A stretch of 64,000 nt of DNA from Ameyamaea chiangmaiensis. GTDB taxonomy: Bacteria; Pseudomonadota; Alphaproteobacteria; Acetobacterales; Acetobacteraceae. The translations under genes and the position numbers were made by a program. The notes beneath the pieces were generated by a model, which saw only the letters and a program-made list of their open reading frames with translations, did not search any database and was not told where the DNA came from. The DNA lies in assembly GCF_025995235.1 (NCBI RefSeq), contig NZ_BAPT01000057.1:124001-188000 (forward strand). The letters are read 5' to 3'. Positions 49,838 through 58,300 of this stretch are shown here, piece by piece (position 1 is the stretch's first letter; each line of letters opens with the position of its first letter).

Positions 49838-50400
49838 ACGGCCACGTGCAGGATGGCCAGCGCCTGCGCCTCGGTCATGGTCGCGCCGACGCGCCGGGCC
49901 GTCACGACGCCGAGCAGGCCTTCGAACACCGACACGACCGTCTGGAGCGCGTCGAGCGCCGTCGTGGCGGTCGACAGGGCCGACGATCCCACTTTCGTGT
50001 TCGCGCCGCTGACGGCGGCCGCCAGGTCAGACGCCACCGCCTTCAGGTCGGCGAGAACGCTGTCGATCGCCGTCTTGAACGACGTGCTGTCATACGTGAC
50101 GGTGACGCTCGATCCGGCAGCCGTCGAGAACGCCGCCAGCGACGCCGACAGGGCAACGGCCGCTGCCTCGATCCCCGCGACGGCCGGCGCACCGATGGCG
50201 CTGGCAATCGCCGCCACTGACAGGATGGTCGATACCGCGTTGAGGCCGGCGGCCCCGTACGCCTTCACCTTGGCGACGTTGACGGTGATGGTCGTCACGT
50301 TGCCGTCCCGGGTGATGGTGCAGGCCGCAAGAGCCGTAGCACCCGCCAGAGCAGCGAGACCACGAAACGCGGTGCGGCGGGAAAGCATGAGTTCAGACAT
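49834..50400 (-). CDS. phage-encoded putative Tat-type lipoprotein
   Basis: The N-terminus (MLSRRTAFRGLAALAG) has two arginines, a hydrophobic run and a lipobox ending AALAAC near residue 26, so it looks like a Tat- or Sec-exported lipoprotein. The mature part, about 165 residues, is Ala/Val/Ser-rich and helical, with a variable hydrophobic stretch. Starts at 50400 (MSELMLSRR) or 50388 (MLSRR) both fit. Its position after the lysis genes would suit an envelope-disrupting or outer-membrane-linked role such as an o-spanin-like protein, but no spanin signature is seen. Confidence 0.65.
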   Translation of the reverse strand: MSELMLSRRTAFRGLAALAGATALAACTITRDGNVTTITVNVAKVKAYGAAGLNAVSTILSVAAIASAIGAPAVAGIEAAAVALSASLAAFSTAAGSSVTVTYDSTSFKTAIDSVLADLKAVASDLAAAVSGANTKVGSSALSTATTALDALQTVVSVFEGLLGVVTARRVGATMTEAQALAILHVAV

Positions 50401-50593
50401 GGCCGATATCCTTCTTGCTGGCATCATCTGCATTCGCGGCATGTCCGCCGTTCTGCGCGATCTGATTGACGAGGTTGTAAATGGGCAGCCACTTGCTGCC
50501 GTCTGCCGGGCGCGGCCAGAACCGCGCGACTACGGCACAGACGGACACGCAGGCCGTGCCGATCAGGGCAACGTCGGAAGCATTGAGGCTCAC
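50393..50593 (-). CDS. small single-helix membrane protein, holin candidate
   Basis: A 66-residue product with one transmembrane helix (DVALIGTACVSVCAVVARFW) and a charged C-terminal half. The GTG at 50593 overlaps the hydrolase stop (GTGA). Adjacent to a cell-wall hydrolase and short, it fits a holin or antiholin, but one helix is fewer than class I and II holins have. Confidence 0.6.
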   Translation of the reverse strand: MSLNASDVALIGTACVSVCAVVARFWPRPADGSKWLPIYNLVNQIAQNGGHAANADDASKKDIGHV

Positions 50594-51006
50594 AGTCCAT
50601 TTCCAATCAGGCCGACGCGGTAAAACGCGTGGTGGCCAATGATGATTTGAGGGGTGCGACCGGACGCCCAGCGCGGGCGCGCGCTTGTAGTCGCGTAGTA
50701 ACTGTCCGATCCTCGCGTCACATCCGGAAGCTGATGGGCCTGCGCCTTGTTCGCCATCGACAGCGCATAACGGAACAGCGGGTCTTCGTCGGTGACGGCG
50801 CGCGCTTTCGGGCCGTTCGGATCTTCGGCATCCCAGCACGAGAACTGATTCTCGCACTGGCACACACTCGCCATATCGTGCCCCCACCAACCCGGATGGT
50901 CGGCACGGTTGCGGATGACGTTCAGCACGGCCTGCATCCCGGTCGTGCCCTCGCCGCGCGCTTCGCCCCAGGCCGTACGGGCCGCGATATCGATCGGGTC
51001 GGTCAT
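50590..51006 (-). CDS. SleB-type cell wall hydrolase (endolysin candidate)
   Basis: The 138-residue protein matches the hydrolase_2/SleB fold: Glu15 in RTAWGEARGEG is the catalytic acid, and NVIRNRADHPGWWG follows. ATGA overlap with the gene upstream and GTGA with the small membrane protein downstream place it inside a lysis cassette. The protein has no signal peptide, so a holin is needed for release. Confidence 0.8.
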   Translation of the reverse strand: MTDPIDIAARTAWGEARGEGTTGMQAVLNVIRNRADHPGWWGHDMASVCQCENQFSCWDAEDPNGPKARAVTDEDPLFRYALSMANKAQAHQLPDVTRGSDSYYATTSARPRWASGRTPQIIIGHHAFYRVGLIGNGL

Positions 51007-51299
51007 GGCGCGGCTCCCGACAGATGGTTGATCAGGGACGCGAAGCCGGAACAGGACGTGATCACCAGAACCCACTTCACCCAGCCACGAAGGTTTCCGA
51101 TGCCGTCCACCTTCGCTTCCAGGGTCGAGAAGCCCGCGGCGATCTTCTTTTCGTTCGCATCAGCGCGTGCGCGATTCTCGCCGTGCATGATCATCATCTT
51201 GTCTGAGAGATCGCGTTGGCCCGCTCGTATCTCGGACGTTGCTGTCTCGAGATTCGAAATACGGCGCTCGTGCTCTTCGATACGGGGATCAGGTGCCAT
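51003..51299 (-). CDS. coiled-coil membrane protein, XhlA-like
   Basis: The 98-residue protein has a charged N-terminal coiled coil (EEHERRISNLETATSEIRAG and following heptads) and a C-terminal membrane helix (WVKWVLVITSCSGFASLI). This is the layout of the XhlA-type phage lysis proteins, whose coiled coil faces the cytoplasm. It overlaps the hydrolase by four bases (ATGA). Function is inferred from position and topology. Confidence 0.65.
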   Translation of the reverse strand: MAPDPRIEEHERRISNLETATSEIRAGQRDLSDKMMIMHGENRARADANEKKIAAGFSTLEAKVDGIGNLRGWVKWVLVITSCSGFASLINHLSGAAP

Positions 51300-51304
51300 G
51301 GCCG

Positions 51305-52828
51305 TCACCACGTCGCCAGCGCCACACGCTTCCACGTATCCGTGGCCGTGCAGACGTAGTGATAATTGGCGTCGTCACCGAACTGGCCCTGCGTGCAGGC
51401 TGCGGTCGAGGAGGCTGGGGTGATGAACGTCTCGTAGTAGGTGGGCGCCCTGACGCCGGCGTCGATCCCAACGGGCGACGAACCATCCATAGGCCACGTC
51501 ATGAACGTTCGGTTCGCGTTCATGTCCCGCAAGGCCAGGAGGGACGGGTTCGTCCACCACTCGATGTGGAAACGGTTCAGGCCGTGGCCGTAAATGTTGA
51601 GTGCCGTTTGATCCGTGTCACCGGAGCCGGGAGACGCGATGATGTTCCATACGCCGTCGGTGGCATACTTTGCCCGATCAACGTAGCCGTCGCTGTCCTT
51701 GCCCACGATCCCGTGGCCGTTGATGTCCAGATCGGCCTGCGGCTGTCCGTAGGGACCGCCGATGTTGATGCCGACTCTGCTGAACAGGCGATCGACCGCC
51801 AGCACGGGCGCATTGTAGTAGTTGCCGTTCGCAAAGCCGCCGTGGGGATAGATTTCGACATTGCCCAGGCGGTTGAAGATCATCTCTTCTTCCTGGTCCC
51901 ACACCGGTGTCCCGAACGCGACGATGGTGCCGTTGGTCGTATCCTGAGACGTCCCAGTCACTGCCGAAGCGGACGAATACCCGTCCGGCGGCGTCAGCGT
52001 CAGCGTGTTGGTCCCGGCACCGCTCGCGATAACGGTTCCGGGCATGATCAGGCCGAAGCTGTAGGGCGCGTAGATGCTCTGCCCGTTGATCCCCGCGGGG
52101 AACGTGCAGCCACTCGGGTCCGCGCCGGCTGTCAGCTTCTGGCAGGTGATCTTGTTGCTGCCGGATGTGAGGACGGCGTAGGCGTATTGAAACACACCGC
52201 TCTGAAAGTGCATCCCGGACTGCTGGATCGTATAGGCGGGTGCGGCAAAGAGCGTGCTATTGCCATGCTTCCAGAAGTTCGACGACTCAAAGAAATTGTA
52301 GCCGTAGTCGTTCCCCATTCGCAGGGAGGCGCCATACCCGGTCGCCCCATGCTCGGCCATCTCCGCAAGGGGGCTGTAGTAATCGTGCTGCCGGAAGGTC
52401 ATCGCGGGAAAGCCGGTGATGTCCTCGTTCTGGAGCGAGAACCCATTCGTGCCGGGCATCCGCTGATCCAGCGTCAGTTCGTTCGGGTAGTCGACATTAT
52501 ACGTGAACATCGGGCCGACGCCGGTGTAGGGGTTCATATCCGGATCGGAAATCATGAGGCCCGCGACATTGGTGGGCGGAGACGTCAGAGATGTCACCAC
52601 GTCATGGCCGCCTTTGACGCGCACCATGCTCGAGACGACCGGCGCGGTGAGGTTGCCGCTGCTGTCGAGGGAGGGGATGCCGCCGGGCGCTCCGATGGCT
52701 GCCTTGAACTCCTGCTTCGACAGCGGCGCGCCACCACTGAAGAAAGTCGGGTCGTTCCAGGTGGCACGCGACTGTGCGTTGGCAATGGCGGGGATCAGAA
52801 CCATGGCCGCAAGAAGAAAGCCGCGCAT
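51305..52828 (-). CDS. putative tail fibre protein with Sec signal peptide
   Basis: The 507-residue protein begins with a clear signal peptide (RGFLLAAMVLIPAIANAQ, Ala-x-Ala cleavage). The rest is beta-rich and repetitive: segments such as QADLDINGHGIVGKDSDGY and the last 40 residues, STAACTQGQFGDDANYHY then VCTATDTWKRVAL, are typical of phage fibre and adhesin ends. The start at 52828 overlaps the stop of the next upstream gene (TGATG). It probably binds the host surface, but a signal peptide on a virion protein is odd. Confidence 0.7.
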   Translation of the reverse strand: MRGFLLAAMVLIPAIANAQSRATWNDPTFFSGGAPLSKQEFKAAIGAPGGIPSLDSSGNLTAPVVSSMVRVKGGHDVVTSLTSPPTNVAGLMISDPDMNPYTGVGPMFTYNVDYPNELTLDQRMPGTNGFSLQNEDITGFPAMTFRQHDYYSPLAEMAEHGATGYGASLRMGNDYGYNFFESSNFWKHGNSTLFAAPAYTIQQSGMHFQSGVFQYAYAVLTSGSNKITCQKLTAGADPSGCTFPAGINGQSIYAPYSFGLIMPGTVIASGAGTNTLTLTPPDGYSSASAVTGTSQDTTNGTIVAFGTPVWDQEEEMIFNRLGNVEIYPHGGFANGNYYNAPVLAVDRLFSRVGINIGGPYGQPQADLDINGHGIVGKDSDGYVDRAKYATDGVWNIIASPGSGDTDQTALNIYGHGLNRFHIEWWTNPSLLALRDMNANRTFMTWPMDGSSPVGIDAGVRAPTYYETFITPASSTAACTQGQFGDDANYHYVCTATDTWKRVALATW

Positions 52829-53142
52829 CAGTTCTGCACCTGCGCGCTGGACGCGACCGAAAGCCATTTGTTCGTCAGGCAACGCGCGACAACGCCCGTG
52901 CCCGCGCCAGCCGCCTGCATCGGCGTTCGGCCATCTGTCACCAGCGCAAGCGCGCCGTCCGAGCAGGTCGCCGGCAGCGACGCGAGAGGAAGCGCCTGGC
53001 TGACCGTCAGGACCACGAACGGCTGCGACGTGACACCCGATCGCTTGCCATTGGCGAAAACCTCAACCGGGTTCGCGGCCTGCGTCTGGGCGAATGCGGG
53101 GACGGCAATAAGAAAGGGGACGGCGAACAGTAGTCGGCGCAT
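52828..53142 (-). CDS. small phage protein with Sec signal peptide, unknown function
   Basis: A 104-residue product: signal peptide RRLLFAVPFLIAVPAFAQ, then a short mature domain with QPFVVLTVSQALPL and two cysteines (LPATCSDGAL and VARCLTNKW) that could make a disulphide. It opens the tail-fibre part of the operon. The short non-coding gap upstream holds a small palindrome. Its role is unknown; the same kind of signal peptide is shared with two neighbours. Confidence 0.7.
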   Translation of the reverse strand: MRRLLFAVPFLIAVPAFAQTQAANPVEVFANGKRSGVTSQPFVVLTVSQALPLASLPATCSDGALALVTDGRTPMQAAGAGTGVVARCLTNKWLSVASSAQVQN

Positions 53143-53163
53143 GAGCGGGAATCTTGTGCAGAT

Positions 53164-53177
53164 TGTGACCCGTCACA
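53164..53177. promoter_or_regulatory. small palindrome in a divergent phage intergenic gap
   Basis: TGTGAC-CC-GTCACA is a perfect inverted repeat between the minus-strand small signal-peptide gene and the plus-strand membrane-protein gene. It could be an operator serving one or both promoters. Confidence 0.4.
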
Positions 53178-53288
53178 CGCAGAGCGTGCCGTGCAGGGAG
53201 TCTAGTACGGCTGGGGGTGTCGCAGCAAGGAGAAAAGGCGAGCAGATTCCTCTTCCGTTGGGCGACCGTGCCAAGCTAACATGGCTCC

Positions 53289-53579
53289 ATGATCCTCCTT
53301 TACGTCGTCGCTACGTTCCTGTTCTTTCTTTGGTGGGTCAGAGGCGATTTTCTACCTGCAGCATTTTTGGCATTCGTCACTGGCGCGCTTCTTCTAGTGC
53401 TCCTTTATGTCGACCACGCAATGGGAAGCAAGGATCCGCTCTCTATGCTCGAAGATGGGAATACGCCGTTCTTGGTGGCGGCATTTCTTCTGTCGTTCGC
53501 GCCTCGATACATTCGCGCCCAGATCGAGCGCCGCCGGGAAGAGCGATTGCACGGACTGCGGATCACCCCGCGCCTCTAA
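53289..53579 (+). CDS. small membrane protein, reversed cargo (moron) gene
   Basis: A 96-residue protein with three hydrophobic segments (about residues 2-16, 22-44 and 56-72) and a basic C-terminal tail (RAQIERRREERLHG). It is the only plus-strand gene in the virion region and lower in GC than its neighbours. It overlaps the convergent ejection-protein gene by four bases. No ribosome binding site is obvious. Such inserted membrane genes in prophages often act on superinfection; that is inference only. Confidence 0.6.
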   Translation: MILLYVVATFLFFLWWVRGDFLPAAFLAFVTGALLLVLLYVDHAMGSKDPLSMLEDGNTPFLVAAFLLSFAPRYIRAQIERRREERLHGLRITPRL

Positions 53580-56005
53580 CGCCCGAGCAGGTGATTGATC
53601 ACCTCTTGGTCGGTGCGTTCCATATTCGTCAGTCTCCGCGCTGCCAGTGCATGCCCCAAAAGCGCGTTTCCAGTGTGCAATGCCGTCCCGACAGCGCCCC
53701 CGGTCAGGAGGCCCCCCTCATGCCCGGCCAGCACGCCTCCGATCGGGCCAAGAAGGCCGCCGACATGGCCGCCGCGCGCCTCTTTTGTCCGCTGCGTCAT
53801 CCCGGCCTTGAATGTCTTTGACGCGCTGCTCGATCGTCCGGCTGCCTGAATTTCGCGCTCGGCGAGCATGTCACGATAAAGCGCGCGCAACCGACCTTCC
53901 TGCTGGGGAGTGACTGCATCCGTTCCTTTGCTCGCAACGGACACCTCGTTCTTGTCGATCTGGCCGATCAAACGCTTGAGAGCCGTATAGTTTACGACCT
54001 CGCCATTGGCGGCGTCGTTCGAGGCTTGTGTCAGCCCACGCGACTGGAGAAAGCGCATGCTGTCGATATCGCTGGAGCGTTTCGAGTATCCTTCCAGATA
54101 GTCCCGGAATCCCGGCGCACCCTGGTCTATATGCTCAGCCAGATCGTCCATGAATGGCGACAGTCGAGAGGCCGCGGCGCGCATATGCGAGGACTCGGAT
54201 GCGGCGGCCTGCTGGAGGCCGTATCCGATCGCCTTGCGAACGTTCCAGAGATTGGACGGCAGCGCTGTCCCGCCTTCGTCAGATGCGTCCGCCAGGGCCG
54301 CTTTGGCGCGTGTAAGCGCCGTCTTGACGGCATCGTTGCCTCGGCTGTCCCCAATATGCCGGTCGAGGATTGCGTGAAGCTCGCCGGTCGGCACAGCCTG
54401 TTCATCGGCGAAAGCGGCTTCCCGGCTCTCGCGTTCAAACGCGGTGCGCTCCCGTTCAAGGTTCTGGATCTGCTCGGGAGTGCCGATGGTGCCCCGAAGG
54501 TGCGCGGCGTAGGCGTCGCTGTTCGCAAGGTCGAGCGTGCGGAACGCATCCGGATAGAGATCGCGCAGGTTGTCTTCCAATGCCGCGAGCTTCACATCGC
54601 GCGTCTTCGTAGCCTGGGTATGGAGGACGCCAGGAATCTGCGCCTCGTAAAGTCGGGTTCCCTTCGTCCCGCTGAATGCGCTGACAATCGCCTGCGCGGC
54701 AGCCTTCGGGTCTGTGAACGCGCCGATCTTGGAAACGGCCTTGGTCTGTGCGCGCTCTTCAGCTTTCTGCTCAGCCGCCGTTTGGGGCTGCACGCCCGGG
54801 GTGCCCGGTGCCGCTTTGGGTGCGTCTGAGCTATCCCCCATTGGACCTGAAGCGCTTTCAGGTGCGCTGCGAGGCGCGGTCTCGGTTTTCACACCTTCCG
54901 GGTCCAGGTAATTCAGCGCACGAGCAAACGAGTTTTTGACGCGGCCGCCGACGGGCACGAGGGATTTCCCGACAAGGTGCCCAGCCGCGCCGAGACCGAG
55001 CGAAACAGCCGCTGCATGGAAAGGGTCATCGCCGCCATCCAAGGCCGCCTGCGTCCCGCCCGCAAGGGCATTGTTCGCCCATCGCGTGGCAGAATTGCCT
55101 TCCCCCTTCAGGACATTGGCCGCGATCCGACCCGCTCGACTGCCCTCCAGAAGGGTTGCCGCAGGGCGGATGACGCGCCCCCCCAGACCGGCAGCCAAGA
55201 GGCCGCCACCGATTGTGCCGACCGTATCAGACAGGCCGCCGCCGTAATCATCGGCTCGGGAAGCCTCATCGGCGTTCTCTGCGGCCTCGATCTTATCCGC
55301 GACACGAGACGCGGTCCGTGACAATGGATTATCGATCCGGTGCCCAGCCGAGGAGAGATAATCAAGAAGGCGAGCGACACCGGCGCCTGTGCGGTCGATT
55401 TCACGCCCGGCCGCATTGACGGTATCGTTCGCAATCGTCGCCGCCTTCTCAAGTCTGGACTGTTCCGGCACTTTCGTTTCAAGCCGCCCCTCAGGGGCCC
55501 AGCCATAAATGTCGTCACCCAACGTCGTCGTCTTGCGCCCGTCGCCCTCGTCCCAACCATAAACGCTATCGTCCAGCGTGGCGGCCTTCTTGTGCGCATC
55601 CTGCTTTGCGGAGATAGCGGCCATATTGCTCATTACCTTGCCGCCATAGGCGCGCGTTTCGGGGTTACTCCATCGCCGCTCGTCGGTCCCGGCATTATAG
55701 GCCGCCATCGCGCGATGTGGGTCGCCATAGCGGCGAAGATTTTCGTCCAGCAACCGGGCCGCGCCATAGATCGATTCAATCGGGTCTCTAGGGTTAACCG
55801 CCAGGCGCCGCGCCGTGTCCGGCATCAATTGCATGAGCCCGATAGCGCCGGCCGGGCTCTTTGCCCCCGTGTCGCCGCCACTCTCTGTCTGCGCAATGGC
55901 CCGGAGCCATCGCTCGTCTATATCGTATCGGCGCGACGCGGACGCGAACGCTTCATCGACCTTGGGTTGCAGTTCATCGGCCACTCTGCGCCTCATACGC
56001 CGCAA
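53576..56005 (-). CDS. DNA ejection protein with lytic transglycosylase domain (P22 gp16-like)
   Basis: The 809-residue protein starts with an SLT-type lytic transglycosylase domain: the catalytic glutamate is Glu41 in AQTESGG, followed by AIGLMQLMP and AAYNAG at 101-106. The rest is helical, Ala/Gly-rich and coiled, with a C-terminal segment GGHVGGLLGPIGGVLAG, typical of ejected internal virion proteins that pierce the periplasm. Start codons at 56005 and 55996 are both possible. Position after gp20- and gp7-like genes fits P22 gp16. Function is inferred from domain and order. Confidence 0.8.
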   Translation of the reverse strand: MRRMRRRVADELQPKVDEAFASASRRYDIDERWLRAIAQTESGGDTGAKSPAGAIGLMQLMPDTARRLAVNPRDPIESIYGAARLLDENLRRYGDPHRAMAAYNAGTDERRWSNPETRAYGGKVMSNMAAISAKQDAHKKAATLDDSVYGWDEGDGRKTTTLGDDIYGWAPEGRLETKVPEQSRLEKAATIANDTVNAAGREIDRTGAGVARLLDYLSSAGHRIDNPLSRTASRVADKIEAAENADEASRADDYGGGLSDTVGTIGGGLLAAGLGGRVIRPAATLLEGSRAGRIAANVLKGEGNSATRWANNALAGGTQAALDGGDDPFHAAAVSLGLGAAGHLVGKSLVPVGGRVKNSFARALNYLDPEGVKTETAPRSAPESASGPMGDSSDAPKAAPGTPGVQPQTAAEQKAEERAQTKAVSKIGAFTDPKAAAQAIVSAFSGTKGTRLYEAQIPGVLHTQATKTRDVKLAALEDNLRDLYPDAFRTLDLANSDAYAAHLRGTIGTPEQIQNLERERTAFERESREAAFADEQAVPTGELHAILDRHIGDSRGNDAVKTALTRAKAALADASDEGGTALPSNLWNVRKAIGYGLQQAAASESSHMRAAASRLSPFMDDLAEHIDQGAPGFRDYLEGYSKRSSDIDSMRFLQSRGLTQASNDAANGEVVNYTALKRLIGQIDKNEVSVASKGTDAVTPQQEGRLRALYRDMLAEREIQAAGRSSSASKTFKAGMTQRTKEARGGHVGGLLGPIGGVLAGHEGGLLTGGAVGTALHTGNALLGHALAARRLTNMERTDQEVINHLLGR

Positions 56006-57500
56006 TGATCCGATCGCGCTGCTGCGGCGTCAGGCCATAATCGTATCCCTTGTCTCGGGCCGCGCGCGCCATACGGTAGACGGAAGACGCATACTGCGCC
56101 GGGTCTTCGATATGGCTCTTGGCATATTCACGACCTTCCTCTGGACCCAACCGCTGGATCGTGGCGAACCGCGGGTCGAAATTCTGGTCATAGTCAGCGA
56201 GGGCCGACAGAACCTTGGTCGCATCCTTCTGGCCGGCAGCCACCTTCTGCCGTCCCTGCTGATACAGGGCGGCCGTCAGCATCTCATTGGTCAGGGCGCG
56301 CGCGGCTGTGGGCGTCATTTCCATGCCTGGTGTGATATGCTCCAGATCAGCAAGGCCAGCGTTGGTATGTGGACCACCGCCCCCGTCCATCATCTGCTTG
56401 CGCAAGGTCGTGCCGGCCTTGTCGATTTCCTGCGCCAGTGTCGCATAGCCCGCCGCGTCTTTGCCGCCGATCCCGAATTTGCTCACGTTGTTCGTGATCT
56501 CTTTGAGAGTGCGCGAGCGCGCGTCTTTCGGTACTGCAGCCAGCAGCGCGTCCAGATTCCGCAGCGTCGCGATATTCTGCGTCACGTCGGACTGCTGCGC
56601 CGCCAATGTGTTCTGGACTGCCTGCCCCGTTTTGTACTGCTCGTCATAGCCACTCGGGGAGCCGGCCATAGGCTCCGCTCCACCTCCCGCGGTGTCGATG
56701 CGTCGTCCGGTAAATGTGCCGTCACCGGCGGCCTGTCGCAGTTCGGATGCTGGGCGATAAACGGTGATCATCTGCCCCGTTGTGGGGTCGCGCATCGTGA
56801 CGGGAACCAGCGACGCGTTACTCTCGGGCCCGACCTGCTTCTGGACCACTCCAGCGGGCGTAAATGCACCGCCATCCATTTCAGATGCCTGCGTTCCGGT
56901 TTGGATATTCTGTCCATCGTCAACGCTTGTTGGCGTTCCGAAGACGCGGCTAGCAGCCTCTTGCCCCATATGAGCGGTGAATGCGCCCTTAAGCGCTTCG
57001 ACACGCTGCGCCTTTGTCGGAAGTGCCACAACCTGTGCTGCGATGGCATTGATCTGAGGAGTTGCAGCGGGCGTAAGCCGCGACATAAACGTCGCATAGC
57101 CTTTGACGTTGGCGTCGGTGGGGTCAGCGATAACACGCCCCATTCCGTCAGTAGCCGCAGTGCTGGCATGTCGTTGGAACGAAAGCTGCGCGTCCTGGTT
57201 ATCGATCGCCTGCTTTTGCTGGCTCCGCAGGGTTGTTACGGCTTCCGGCAACCCGAACTGCCCGGCGCTTGTCGATCCCAATTCGCTTTGAACGGCCGGG
57301 ATGTCATATTCGCCCGTCAGCGCGTTGTAATGATGCGCGTAGGCAGCACCCCGCGCCATCTGCGCATCATATTCGCTCTGCCGGATCTTGTTATCCAGCA
57401 AGGCATTCTTGACGCCGAGCGCTTGTGCCGCGATCTCAAACGGGTTGGCTGGCTGCGGCGTATAAGGGTGGGACAGGGCGTTGGTGTCGAAGCTGGCCAT
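55974..57500 (-). CDS. DNA ejection protein (P22 gp20-like)
   Basis: The 508-residue protein is alanine-, glutamine- and threonine-rich with helical stretches (AYAHHYNALTGEYDIPAVQS and others). It has the position, length and low complexity of P22 gp20, one of the proteins injected with the DNA. No catalytic motif is visible. The end overlaps the gp16-like gene by about 30 bases. Confidence 0.65.
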   Translation of the reverse strand: MASFDTNALSHPYTPQPANPFEIAAQALGVKNALLDNKIRQSEYDAQMARGAAYAHHYNALTGEYDIPAVQSELGSTSAGQFGLPEAVTTLRSQQKQAIDNQDAQLSFQRHASTAATDGMGRVIADPTDANVKGYATFMSRLTPAATPQINAIAAQVVALPTKAQRVEALKGAFTAHMGQEAASRVFGTPTSVDDGQNIQTGTQASEMDGGAFTPAGVVQKQVGPESNASLVPVTMRDPTTGQMITVYRPASELRQAAGDGTFTGRRIDTAGGGAEPMAGSPSGYDEQYKTGQAVQNTLAAQQSDVTQNIATLRNLDALLAAVPKDARSRTLKEITNNVSKFGIGGKDAAGYATLAQEIDKAGTTLRKQMMDGGGGPHTNAGLADLEHITPGMEMTPTAARALTNEMLTAALYQQGRQKVAAGQKDATKVLSALADYDQNFDPRFATIQRLGPEEGREYAKSHIEDPAQYASSVYRMARAARDKGYDYGLTPQQRDRIIAAYEAQSGR

Positions 57501-58300
57501 CAGCTGTATCCTGCGTTGAGGTAGTTGTCCCAGTTGCTGGCCCCGGATGAGCTGGAGGCACTTGGCGAAGTGGACGCGCCCGAATTCCCGAGAAGTCGAT
57601 TGTAGGCTGCGTAGGTAGTCGCCGTGTTCCCTAAAGCGCTCGCGCCTCCTGACAATGCGTTCCCGATCCCTGATGTGGCCGCCACCGAACCTGTCGCGCC
57701 CTCCATGAGGGCTTGGTTGCTTGCTGTGGCTGTGTTCAGTGCATTCGCGGCGCTCGCGCCAGCCGCCTGAGACCCATATCCAAGAAGTGCATTTTGGCGG
57801 TTGAACTCGTTCGTCAGGTTTCCCTGCGCCGAACTGTTCGCCGAAAGCTGGTCATTGAACTGGTTCTGATACGTGCTGTCTGCCAGGCCGCTGGCGTATG
57901 TCGACGCGCCCTTGAGGGCGGCCCCACTGTTCGCCAGCCCGCGCGCCGCCGCACTGTTCGTGGCCGCCTGCTCGCCCTGCGACAGATTCCACTGATACCC
58001 GGGCGTCTGTTCAAGCGTCGTCTGATTGAGGGCGTTTTCCGCCTTATCGATGTAGGACGTGTCGTTTGAATTATACGCCTGATTGTTCGACATCGAACCG
58101 AGGTAGTTCGTGCCTACCGCGACGTACGGGTTGTAGTAGTCCTGCGCTGCCGAGCCGCCAGCGCTGATGTTCTTCGCCGCTGTCTGCCCGGCTTGAGACG
58201 CCGCTTGCCGCGCTTTCTCAAGCTCGTTCACCTGCATGGCGGTCGACGCGGTTGTAGCCGCCGCTTGGGCCGCCCCCCCGATAGCGCTTCCGATTCCCAT
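57500..58300 (-). CDS. DNA transfer protein (P22 gp7-like)
   Basis: The 266-residue product is Ala/Ser/Asn/Gln-rich, with an N-terminal hydrophobic Gly/Ala run (MGIGSAIGGAAQAAATT) and helical spacing thereafter. The segment LEQTPGYQWNLSQGEQAATNS is typical of phage DNA transfer/ejection proteins. The start overlaps the end of the gp14-like gene, and its own end meets the gp20-like start. Confidence 0.7.
   Translation of the reverse strand: MGIGSAIGGAAQAAATTASTAMQVNELEKARQAASQAGQTAAKNISAGGSAAQDYYNPYVAVGTNYLGSMSNNQAYNSNDTSYIDKAENALNQTTLEQTPGYQWNLSQGEQAATNSAAARGLANSGAALKGASTYASGLADSTYQNQFNDQLSANSSAQGNLTNEFNRQNALLGYGSQAAGASAANALNTATASNQALMEGATGSVAATSGIGNALSGGASALGNTATTYAAYNRLLGNSGASTSPSASSSSGASNWDNYLNAGYS

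Noticed and set aside
51239..53821. 860-residue plus-strand open frame in the prophage
   Set aside because: It runs antisense over several phage genes with clear signal peptides and overlapping starts; its composition is of a shadow frame.
55815..57524. 569-residue plus-strand open frame in the prophage
   Set aside because: Shadow of the ejection-protein genes; rich in Arg, Cys and Ser with no domain.
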